From Oscillospiraceae bacterium (lineage in GTDB: Bacteria > Bacillota_A > Clostridia > Oscillospirales > JAAYXM01): a stretch of DNA of 5,727 bases. The stretch spans positions 1 through 5,727 of the forward strand of contig JAFQVE010000592.1 of NCBI GenBank assembly GCA_017408185.1, given 5' to 3'. The position numbers and the translations under genes were made by a program. Under the pieces are notes generated by a model. The model made no database searches. It saw nothing but the letters and a program-made list of their open reading frames with translations, and had not been told where the DNA came from. This document shows, piece after piece, positions 1-5,727 of this stretch (its first letter is position 1; every line of letters starts with the position of its first letter).

Positions 1-1791
1 GAGAACAGCAAGACCGAAGCCCGTGAGATTCTCACTCTCAAGCATGAGCTCGCCGTGCTCATCTATTATATCCTGAATTTCTCCTGCCAGCGTTGAGTTG
101 TCTGTGAATATATCCACATATATATCGTCGAGGTCACCGCCAACACTGTAGTAATAATTTTGGGCAATCCAAATTCTGTTCTTATCTTCTTCATCGAGCA
201 AAGAGAAAGCAAGAAGAGTTTCCGGTGCAGGATTGTGAATGCCTTTGCTTGCAGTTCCTCCGGAATCGCCTATCTGCAGAGTATAGCCGTTTCCGACCGT
301 CTCCTTTATTATAGAGTCAAACATCTTCACATATTTCAGATTTTTCATCAGGCTTATAGGTGTATCTTTTTCATAACGCGCAAGGAGAGAAGCAATCTCT
401 ATGGTGTTAGAAACCCATCCGCTGTTATAGCCCGCAGCCACTTCATTTCCAAATCCGTCGCGGCAAACATCCTTTATGTATTTTGACAACAATTCTCCGC
501 CGGTACACTCGGTATATGCAGTTCTTGAAGTTGACAGATAAACAGGGTCTTTAACCGATGCTGACTTGTATGTACTCGGTTTGCACAGCCATTCAAACAT
601 ATCTCCGGATTCGGGATATGTATCAAGTGCAACAGCCGCAAGAGCCGCCGAATATTGATGTGACCCAAAGTTACCTCCGATACGCGCAGTGTATACTGCG
701 TCAAGTACCTCCCGGACAATACCGTTCTCGGCATTTTCCAAAATCAATTCTCCGCTTGTCTTCGGGTTTTTCATTCCGTATTCTGCGGATTTCTTTGAAA
801 GGTAGCTTATAACCTGCGGGTCGTCCATCATGGGATAGAATGCATCATATGCTTTGACAAGGCTTTGCACCAAAAAATTCTCCCAGATACATCCGATCAC
901 CTTACCCGTATATACAAAACCATGTGAATGAGAATACGACAGGCTTACCTTTTGAATGTTAAATTCCGGATAAAGGTCAGCAACGCGGTCAGTGAGAATT
1001 GCACCTGCGCGTCCGTATTTCGCATCGCCCGTATAAAGATATGCTTCCCGCAAATCATCGAGGATTTTCTGGTATGTATCATCTCCCGTAAGGCGCCATA
1101 CTCTATGCGTATAAAAAGCAATCGGTGCCCATTTCGGATTGGTACTTACACTTTCACTTGACCCCGGCACACCGTCGCGCGGGGACCAGCCGAAGCCGTC
1201 ATCCACCATCCATGTGCTGTCCTTTTCTGTATACAGTTCATTGTAAAGATAACCCTCTTTGTTCCCATAGCCATAATATGCCTTCCATTGCTCACTTCCG
1301 AACTCGCCGGACTCTTCTATGCTGAGATCACCGAACAGCTCACGGTGGCGTGCAAGTGCCGTTTCGCGCGAGAAGGTACCGTTTGCTTTATTGAGCCCAA
1401 GCTCATAGAAGCTGCCAAAATCGTTGCTCGGGAATAAGCGCTTACAGCTTGTGCACTGAATCTTCCACGGACGGGTAAGCGGATCAACGCCCCATGAGTA
1501 TGAGCCGGTTGTCGTTCTTATGTCCACCCCGCACCAAGGGCAGTTATATTGCATCGCCGGAGTCGTTTCAGTAGCATTCACCGGAGCATTATATGTGCTT
1601 ATCGTGTATGAACGAGGAACCCCTTCACCCGGCATAAGCTCATATAATTTATCGAGATTTTCAACCCATTTATCAGCACGGGCTATCGCCGATTTCTGAA
1701 GGCTCTTTGCCCAATCATATTTTTTTACATTTTCAAGTGCCTTTTCGCGCATTTCCTGAGTGTATATCGTTGGTTTTGTTTTTGCCGAGCC
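1..1791 (-). other. Heparinase II/III-like lyase region (toroid part) with CxxC...CxxC
   Basis: Residues about 787-1383 and beyond. After a helical lead-in (TQEMREKALENVKKYDW) come C870/C873 and C899/C902, spaced like a small zinc ribbon, then FPSNDFGSFYELG. Tryptophan- and tyrosine-rich helices follow. GGNFGSHQ at 1158-1165 and AGYNSGW at 1239-1245 contain the best candidates for the neutralising Asn, the His and the catalytic Tyr of the superfamily. That assignment is inferred by position, not by alignment. Confidence 0.65.
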
Positions 1792-4149
1792 GGATACAAC
1801 CTCCGCTTCGCATTCAAAAGCTTTTCCTTCGATATTTGCCGACACCTTTACCTTGCCTGTTCCCCGGGATACATAATGAACATATCCGTCAACATCAACA
1901 GACACAATTTCCGGAGTCAGACTTTCATACGTGAACGTGTTGCCAGTGAGGTCTACCGTGCTTCCATCGTTATTTATTCCGGTGACAAGGATGCGCGAGC
2001 CGTCATCATCAAGAAGGAAAACAACGTTATCCTCTGTTTTTGCTTCAATTGAAGCAAGCTTTACGCTTTCAACATTTACGGTCTTTGACACATGTACTGT
2101 TTTATTATTAAAGGTCACCTTTGCGGTTATCGTTACCGCGCCTTCTCCGAGCGCCTTGAACACACCGTCATCAACCGTTGCGATATTTTCATTCGAGCTT
2201 TCAAATGTAATGCTTGTTATATCCCGCTCTGAAACTTCACTGCCGTCTGAGAGAATCGCCTTTGCAGCAAGCTTTTTTTCGCCGCCAACGAAATACCGGG
2301 CAGCTTCGTCAAGGTTTAAGTCAACTTTTTCAAATGTAAGCTCATTTACGGTTATTTCAGTTTCTCCTAATACATTCTTTCCATCCACTGTTCCCGAAGT
2401 AGTAAGCTTGGCTTTTCCCGGTTTTAAAGCTTTAAAGCTTCCGCCCGAGATGGAAATCACGCTTTCGTCCGAGCTTGTTACCGCAAACTCTGCCTCAACC
2501 GCTCCGTCGCTCGATATAAGCGGAGGATAATATTCTCCGCCGTTTTCAAGCATGAGCTTTACTTTATAATCTCCGCTTTCTCCCGCCGCAAGATTTGTTC
2601 TTGTCACTTCAACCTGTACCTTCTCAACCTCACTGAGCGCGGCACGTCCGGTGAATTTCACACCCTTTATAAAACGGTTGGCAACTGCGCCATTTGCATT
2701 CCTGATAAGAAGCGTATGCTTGCCGCCTTTCAGCTCAACGGAACGAACGAGAGCTTCTTTTACCGTATCGGTTTCATTGGTATCCGAATGAGCGTCAAAG
2801 CTTCCGACATATTTCCCATCAACATAGAAGTTTATGACTGTACATGAGGTGTTTCTCATAACACCAAGAGTTATATCGTAATACCCGTCTGCCGCTGTAG
2901 TAAAATCAACGGCAAAATCGCCGGTTCTTGAAAGAAAAAGGAAATCTTTGGCTTCCCCCTGAATCCTTGCTGAATTTGAATCTCCGGCAAAATAGTTTGC
3001 AGCAGTCTGCTCTGTGTTCAGGCTCCAGTTTATGCCGTGGGTGTACTTTGTAAAATATCCGCTCTTAGTTCCTACAGATACTGTGGTTTCACGGGCAACA
3101 GCGTCATTGAAATATATCTCAAAGCTCGGAACTATCGGTTCTTCCGATACCGCGAGGTTAAGTGATTTTGAAAGTATGATGTCTCCAAGATTCACCGTAA
3201 CCGTAACGATGAAATCACCGCAGCTTACAGGAGTAATAACGCCTTCGTCCGAAACTGTTGCAATATCTTCATCCGATGTTGTATAGGTAATTTCAGCACT
3301 GCTGAGGTCGGCAGTAGTTCCGCCGGTCATTTTGCCGGAAACACTGAGCTTCATTCCATCGGCATCATCAAGCAGGACATATGCGTTTTCAGTATTAAGG
3401 TCAACGGATTCGAGTTCAGGCTCCTTAACGGGAGCGAGGGTGAGGCTGTAAATAACCATATTTCTTGTATCAGTTGTCTCGCTTCCGCTAAATCCGACAG
3501 GGCGGATGAAGAGATAATATGTTCCGTCCTCAAGTGTCCTGGAGGAAAGCTCAGCAAGATTTGCTTCATATGTCCTAGAATCCTTATACAGATCAATCCT
3601 TGAAGCGATTTTATACTCATCACCAAGTGCCTTTATATATGCTTTATTGACCGCACTTGCAGCATCTCCATTGCTTGCGGCGCTCTTGAATTCAAGGTCA
3701 GCCGCTGTGTAACCTCCAACCTTTACATCCTCTTTTACAAGATAAATGTCCACTATTGGCGAGGTTTTGTACAAACCGTGGCTGAGAGTAGGAATATACG
3801 TTCCCTTTGTCGCCGAAAACCTAAGTGCAACAAATGCCGAATTGTTTTCAACCTCATCCTTTGACATTCCGATATTGATGAGTGTTTTGTTACATGCGAG
3901 ACTTGAGATGTGGTTGTGTGCCGCAAACGCCCATTTGTCTGAGTTCGTATATGTAAGCTTATCTATTTCGGTATACCCCTTACCGACAAGAGCATCTACT
4001 TTTACACCTGCGGTTGTTGTTCCGTCGTTTGCATATTGCCAGCCGAAATTGTAAGCAAGTGTTTTTGCCTCATCTGCCGCGGATGCTATCGGCAAAAGGC
4101 TTGTCAGAATTGCGAGCGAAAGCACAAACGATATTATTCTTTTTTTCAT
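1..4149 (-). CDS. Giant secreted heparinase II/III-like polysaccharide lyase with Ig-like and CBM-like domains (3' end cut by window)
   Basis: The frame is open from the ATG at 4149 to the left edge: 1383 codons with no stop, C-terminus missing. A Sec signal peptide (residues 1-24) indicates export. Modules in order: a module shared with the upstream gene (about 26-241), an Ig-like Big_2 domain (244-340), a CBM6/35-like beta-sandwich (343-502), three more Ig-like domains (504-786), and a mostly helical region from about 787 that resembles the alpha/alpha toroid of heparinase II/III-type lyases. Support for the lyase call is the CPWCG (870-874) and CTSC (899-902) pair followed by FPSNDF, then VDDGFGW, IGCIWENF, GGNFGSHQ (N1160, H1164) and NEVAAGYNSGW (Y1241), laid out as in that superfamily. 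Such enzymes cleave uronic-acid polysaccharides by beta-elimination. The substrate cannot be told from sequence. The C-terminal beta-sandwich expected for this fold must lie beyond the edge. The start is set by the signal peptide and the AAGGGAG site six bases upstream. The gene is probably cotranscribed with the gene to its right. The lyase superfamily is fairly certain; the exact PL family is not. Confidence 0.8.
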   Translation of the reverse strand, partial: MKKRIISFVLSLAILTSLLPIASAADEAKTLAYNFGWQYANDGTTTAGVKVDALVGKGYTEIDKLTYTNSDKWAFAAHNHISSLACNKTLINIGMSKDEVENNSAFVALRFSATKGTYIPTLSHGLYKTSPIVDIYLVKEDVKVGGYTAADLEFKSAASNGDAASAVNKAYIKALGDEYKIASRIDLYKDSRTYEANLAELSSRTLEDGTYYLFIRPVGFSGSETTDTRNMVIYSLTLAPVKEPELESVDLNTENAYVLLDDADGMKLSVSGKMTGGTTADLSSAEITYTTSDEDIATVSDEGVITPVSCGDFIVTVTVNLGDIILSKSLNLAVSEEPIVPSFEIYFNDAVARETTVSVGTKSGYFTKYTHGINWSLNTEQTAANYFAGDSNSARIQGEAKDFLFLSRTGDFAVDFTTAADGYYDITLGVMRNTSCTVINFYVDGKYVGSFDAHSDTNETDTVKEALVRSVELKGGKHTLLIRNANGAVANRFIKGVKFTGRAALSEVEKVQVEVTRTNLAAGESGDYKVKLMLENGGEYYPPLISSDGAVEAEFAVTSSDESVISISGGSFKALKPGKAKLTTSGTVDGKNVLGETEITVNELTFEKVDLNLDEAARYFVGGEKKLAAKAILSDGSEVSERDITSITFESSNENIATVDDGVFKALGEGAVTITAKVTFNNKTVHVSKTVNVESVKLASIEAKTEDNVVFLLDDDGSRILVTGINNDGSTVDLTGNTFTYESLTPEIVSVDVDGYVHYVSRGTGKVKVSANIEGKAFECEAEVVSGSAKTKPTIYTQEMREKALENVKKYDWAKSLQKSAIARADKWVENLDKLYELMPGEGVPRSYTISTYNAPVNATETTPAMQYNCPWCGVDIRTTTGSYSWGVDPLTRPWKIQCTSCKRLFPSNDFGSFYELGLNKANGTFSRETALARHRELFGDLSIEESGEFGSEQWKAYYGYGNKEGYLYNELYTEKDSTWMVDDGFGWSPRDGVPGSSESVSTNPKWAPIAFYTHRVWRLTGDDTYQKILDDLREAYLYTGDAKYGRAGAILTDRVADLYPEFNIQKVSLSYSHSHGFVYTGKVIGCIWENFLVQSLVKAYDAFYPMMDDPQVISYLSKKSAEYGMKNPKTSGELILENAENGIVREVLDAVYTARIGGNFGSHQYSAALAAVALDTYPESGDMFEWLCKPSTYKSASVKDPVYLSTSRTAYTECTGGELLSKYIKDVCRDGFGNEVAAGYNSGWVSNTIEIASLLARYEKDTPISLMKNLKYVKMFDSIIKETVGNGYTLQIGDSGGTASKGIHNPAPETLLAFSLLDEEDKNRIWIAQNYYYSVGGDLDDIYVDIFTDNSTLAGEIQDIIDEHGELMLESENLTGFGLAVL
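1792..2640 (-). other. Three consecutive Ig-like (Big_2-type) domains of the lyase protein
   Basis: Residues about 504-786 split into three units of 90-100 residues. Domain 2 (about 504-602) carries TSSDESVISISGGSFKALKPG. Domain 3 (about 604-694) carries FESSNENIATVDDGVFKALG followed by VTITAKV. Domain 4 (about 696-786) is more divergent, with YESLTPEIVSVDVDGYVHY and GKVKVSANI. The 'S.d..I..V..G.f.al..G...i.a' pattern is the Big_2 signature. They likely form a rigid stalk between the sugar-binding part and the lyase. Confidence 0.75.
2644..3123 (-). other. CBM6/35-like beta-sandwich domain of the lyase protein
   Basis: Residues about 343-502. The order of motifs fits a galactose-binding-like carbohydrate-binding module: GDFAVDFTTAADGYYDITLG, a FYVDGKYVG strand, then a VELKGGKHTLLIRNANG strand before the closing VKFTG. 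This pattern (body of repeated small strands, 'dG.y.v.l', 'v.l..G.HtL.i') is usual for CBM6/CBM35 and related sugar-binding sandwiches. Lying between Ig-like domains, it probably helps hold the enzyme on its polysaccharide. The ligand is unknown. Confidence 0.6.
3130..3420 (-). other. Bacterial Ig-like (Big_2-type) domain 1 of the lyase protein
   Basis: Residues about 244-340. The Big_2 hallmark is visible: a TYTTSDEDIATVSDEGVIT stretch, then a gapped GDFIVTVTV strand. Such domains act as spacers or adhesion modules in extracellular proteins. Its opening (VLLDD, then a short L-V-G strand and a TxxDL turn) resembles that of Ig-like domain 4 of the same protein. Confidence 0.75.
3428..3958 (-). 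repeat. Direct repeat copy A: shared module, inside the lyase gene
   Basis: This stretch aligns without gaps to 5197-5727 at a constant offset of 1769 bases. By hand count about 57 of 531 positions differ, roughly 89% identity. Both copies are in the same reading phase of their genes, encoding residues 64-241 of the lyase protein. The copies may extend further right, beyond what the window shows for copy B. The encoded module has motifs LTYTNSDKWAFAAHNH, GTYIPTLSH, SPIVDIYLVKEDV, GGYTAADLEFK, SSRTLEDGTYYLFIRPVG and NMVIYSLTL, which read as a beta-rich extracellular domain of no family I can name. Confidence 0.95.
4078..4149 (-). other. Signal peptide of the lyase protein
   Basis: Residues 1-24 have a basic start (MKKR), a hydrophobic core (IISFVLSLAILTSLL) and a small-residue end (IASA, followed by ADEA), typical of a Sec/SPI signal peptide. 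Cleavage most likely follows A24 or A25. There is no lipobox cysteine, so the protein is probably released or wall-associated rather than a lipoprotein. Confidence 0.88.
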
Positions 4150-4155
4150 AAGCTA

Positions 4156-4162
4156 CTCCCTT
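4156..4162 (-). promoter_or_regulatory. Ribosome binding site of the lyase gene
   Basis: Read on the minus strand, AAGGGAG lies six bases before the ATG at 4149. It is a strong Shine-Dalgarno match at the usual distance and supports this start codon over later in-frame ATGs such as the one within the shared module. I see no convincing -35/-10 pair in the 74-base gap, so transcription probably reads through from the gene on the right. Confidence 0.85.
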
Positions 4163-4173
4163 ATTTCATTTAA

Positions 4174-4202
4174 GGCGCAAGGACAAAACTTTGTCTTGCG
4201 CC
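4174..4202 (-). terminator. Intergenic hairpin between the two genes; weak terminator, attenuator or processing stem
   Basis: The arms GGCGCAAG and CTTGCGCC pair perfectly. After one bulged G, four further pairs (ACAA with TTGT) close a four-base loop. The stem begins 21 bases past the stop of the upstream gene and ends 11 bases before the ribosome binding site of the lyase gene. On the transcribed strand it is followed by TTAAATGAAATAA rather than a run of T, so it is a poor intrinsic terminator. It could lower downstream expression, protect the upstream message, or be partly bidirectional. The pairing is certain; the role is not. Confidence 0.5.
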
Positions 4203-4223
4203 TCACGATTGTCTTTATCTTAT

Positions 4224-5727
4224 TTATGCCAAATCTGCATACTTTGTCTTATAATTTCCGTTTTTGTCTTTATAGATAATATATCCTCGGACTACGGTCT
4301 GCATAGCTGCCGTACCGTTTGCGTTTTTGCTTGCGGTAAACTGACCATGTGCTTTCTCTGCCGGAACACTTACCTTTGCCTTGCTGTAACAGGATGAAAC
4401 CTCGCTCTTTACATCCGTTCCGAAAATGATGCCCGCCTCGACAATTTCGCAAGCTCCCTCGTCATACTCTATCATATATGCATCTGCTGCAATACTTTCG
4501 TTTGCCGATTGGATAACAATGCACGGTGCTTCATCGGTAGCTTCCGCATTATACACCGCTTCAATTTCCGCGCTGTCCCATGCATAATACTCATAATGCT
4601 CATCATAGCTTATGATTTTGTCGTCGCGTGTCCAGTAACTGAAGCCTTCGCCGGACGCAGTTGCTTCTATCTTCCGGTCATATTTTACATTCTCGTATGT
4701 CGTTACCGTTCCGTCCGTTACCGTTACGGTCGCACCATTTATAGCCTTGCCTTCTTTTGCATAAAGAGCCACAGCGCGGGTGAGTGAGTCAATAACGGTT
4801 TCTCCGTCAATACTCCAGCCGGTAAAATCGTATCCTGTCACTCCATAATTATTCGGTGTAGTTACATCTTTGAAAGCTTTGCTTTCCGTAAGCGTTTCTT
4901 TTCCGAGGCAGTCGCGGTCTCCATCGTAAAACTCTACTGCGATTTCATCCGCGTCGTCCGATACGTTATCAAACACTGCGATGAGGTATGTATTCGAATA
5001 TGCATTAAATGGATAGCTCGCGCTACTGCTTACAAAGTCACCTGATGCATCCTTCCAGTATGCAAACTTATAACCTTCATACGGCGTTGCGGTCGCAATT
5101 TGAGAGCTTCCGATGTTTACACTTGCGACTGTATCTGTGCCGCCGAGCGAAACGTTTCCTCCGTTTTCAGCATATACGCCAACACTTACCTTTTCAACGG
5201 GAGTGAGGGTGAGGCTGTAAATAACCATATTTCTTGCATTAGCTGTCTCGCTTCCGCTAAATCCGACAGGGCGGATGAAGAGATAATATGTTCCGTCCTC
5301 AAGTGTCCTGGAGGAAAGCTCAGCAGGATTTGCTACATATTTCTCTGAATCCATATACATATCAAGCCTTGAAGCGATTTTATACTCATCACCAAGTGCC
5401 TCTATATATGCTTTATTGACCGCACTTGCAGCATCTCCATTGCTTGCGGCGTTTTTAAATTCGAGGTCAGCCGCTGTGTAACCTCCTGCCACCACATCCT
5501 CTTTTACAAGATAAATGTCCACTATTGGCGAGGTTTTGTATAAAGCGTGGCTGAGAGTAGGAATATACGTTCCCTCTGCTGCTGAAAACTTAAGCGCAAC
5601 AAACGCCAAATTGTTTTCGACCTCATCTTTAGACATACCAATATTTACCAGATTCTTGTTGCAGTTAACCGATGTGATATGGTTATGTGCCGCAAACGCC
5701 CATTTATCTGAGTTCGTATATGTAAGC
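4224..5727 (-). CDS. Secreted-type repeat protein with shared module, InlB-like repeats and C-terminal domain (5' end outside window)
   Basis: The frame enters from the right edge (first full codon at 5726) and ends at the TAA at 4224-4226, giving 500 visible residues. The ATG at 5636 is internal: homology with the lyase gene's N-terminal module continues upstream of it to the edge, and by comparison at least about 63 more residues are missing. Visible residues 1-177 match residues 64-240 of the lyase protein nearly throughout. Next come about three repeat units of InlB/Listeria-Bacteroides or divergent 'bacterial repeat' type: 181-254 (ATATPYEGYKFAYW), 262-324 (VEFYDGD, then GYDFTGW) and 327-393 (GATVTVTDG, then GFSYW). 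Residues about 400-500 form a separate C-terminal domain. No LPXTG, SLH, dockerin or catalytic signature is visible. It is probably a secreted surface or binding protein, but a catalytic domain upstream of the window cannot be excluded. It likely shares a transcript with the lyase gene. Confidence 0.85.
   Translation of the reverse strand, partial: LTYTNSDKWAFAAHNHITSVNCNKNLVNIGMSKDEVENNLAFVALKFSAAEGTYIPTLSHALYKTSPIVDIYLVKEDVVAGGYTAADLEFKNAASNGDAASAVNKAYIEALGDEYKIASRLDMYMDSEKYVANPAELSSRTLEDGTYYLFIRPVGFSGSETANARNMVIYSLTLTPVEKVSVGVYAENGGNVSLGGTDTVASVNIGSSQIATATPYEGYKFAYWKDASGDFVSSSASYPFNAYSNTYLIAVFDNVSDDADEIAVEFYDGDRDCLGKETLTESKAFKDVTTPNNYGVTGYDFTGWSIDGETVIDSLTRAVALYAKEGKAINGATVTVTDGTVTTYENVKYDRKIEATASGEGFSYWTRDDKIISYDEHYEYYAWDSAEIEAVYNAEATDEAPCIVIQSANESIAADAYMIEYDEGACEIVEAGIIFGTDVKSEVSSCYSKAKVSVPAEKAHGQFTASKNANGTAAMQTVVRGYIIYKDKNGNYKTKYADLA
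4227..4529 (-). other. C-terminal domain of the right-hand protein, ending in a VRGYIIYKDKNG motif
   Basis: Visible residues 400-500 form a beta-rich unit with the order 'VEAGIIFG', a GQFTAS strand, then VVRGYIIYKDKNG and a short KTKYADLA tail at the stop. This resembles an unnamed C-terminal unit I recall from large extracellular proteins of Clostridia, where it follows Ig-like or InlB-like repeats. No sorting signal or hydrophobic tail follows it. Its role is unknown; attachment to the cell or to a polysaccharide is possible. Confidence 0.5.
4548..5186 (-). other. InlB-like / divergent bacterial repeat units in the right-hand protein
   Basis: Visible residues 181-393 hold three related beta-strand units. 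The first two end in a glycine-aromatic-Trp motif, GYKFAYW and GYDFTGW, and the third in the shorter GFSYW; this is the most recognisable mark of InlB B-repeats and their divergent relatives. The first also has the AENGGNVS opening and a YLIAVFD closing strand; the third closes with AEIEAVYN. In known proteins these repeats are extracellular stalk or adhesion units. Which exact family each belongs to is uncertain. Confidence 0.7.
5197..5727 (-). repeat. Direct repeat copy B: shared module, inside the right-hand gene
   Basis: Partner of 3428-3958. Similarity stops abruptly at about 5197, exactly where the first gene moves into its Ig-like domain and this gene into InlB-like repeats, so the repeat edge matches a domain boundary. 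The other edge is outside the window. Most differences toward the right end change amino acids (CNKTLIN versus CNKNLVN), whereas the left part is nearly unchanged. Confidence 0.95.

Noticed and set aside
2427..2440. Perfect 14-base palindrome AAGCTTTAAAGCTT.
   Set aside because: It falls inside the SFKALKPG coding stretch of Ig-like domain 2 and has no partner or context suggesting a regulatory site; chance is sufficient.
1931..2530. A 199-codon open frame on the plus strand.
   Set aside because: It lies wholly opposite Ig-like domains 2-4 of the lyase gene, has a Ser/Thr/Phe-rich composition typical of an antisense frame, no ribosome binding site I can see, and no recognisable domain.
3351..3626. 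A 91-codon minus-strand frame overlapping the shared module.
   Set aside because: It is out of frame with the lyase gene and arises from the same DNA; the shared module in the main frame explains the conservation.
4150..4223. A dedicated promoter for the lyase gene.
   Set aside because: No pair of -35 and -10 boxes with proper spacing could be found in the gap; most of it is occupied by the hairpin and the ribosome binding site.
4204..4240. T-rich plus-strand stretch after the hairpin as a terminator for a plus-strand gene.
   Set aside because: No plus-strand gene is supported to its left and the Ts are interrupted.
5636..5636. ATG at 5636 as the start of the right-hand gene.
   Set aside because: The frame stays open to the window edge and the codons upstream of it still match the lyase gene's shared module, so this Met is internal.

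Overview
The window holds two large genes on the minus strand, read from right to left, separated by 74 bases. Both are cut by the window edges. No gene on the plus strand, tRNA, rRNA, CRISPR array or insertion sequence is visible. The mid-range GC content, the AAGGGAG ribosome binding site, the MKKRI-type signal peptide, the bacterial Ig-like and InlB-like repeats and the lack of any Bacteroidetes-type lipoprotein signal suggest an anaerobic Firmicute (Clostridia) of the gut or rumen type. This is inference from style, not a taxonomic match.

Left 4149 bases: an open reading frame of 1383 visible codons, running off the left edge. It encodes a giant secreted protein. In order it has a signal peptide, a ~215-residue module shared with the neighbouring gene, a bacterial Ig-like (Big_2) domain, a CBM6/35-like beta-sandwich, three more Ig-like domains, and a C-terminal catalytic region resembling heparinase II/III-type polysaccharide lyases. 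The lyase region carries a CxxC...CxxC cysteine set and candidate catalytic Asn, His and Tyr residues. Its C-terminus lies outside the window.

4150-4223: a short intergenic gap with a strong hairpin just after the upstream gene's stop, and a good ribosome binding site for the lyase gene.

Right 1504 bases: the C-terminal 500 residues of a second secreted-type protein whose start is outside the window. It begins inside the same shared module, about 89% identical to the first gene at the DNA level without gaps, then continues into InlB-like repeats and a C-terminal domain ending in a VRGYIIY-type motif. No enzyme domain is visible in this part.

Taken together this looks like a locus for extracellular breakdown of an acidic, probably host- or plant-derived polysaccharide. 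Two co-oriented genes carry the same module joined to different cargo: one a lyase, the other a repeat-rich, possibly non-catalytic surface or binding protein. The function of the shared module is unknown; carbohydrate binding or cell-surface association would fit its position.
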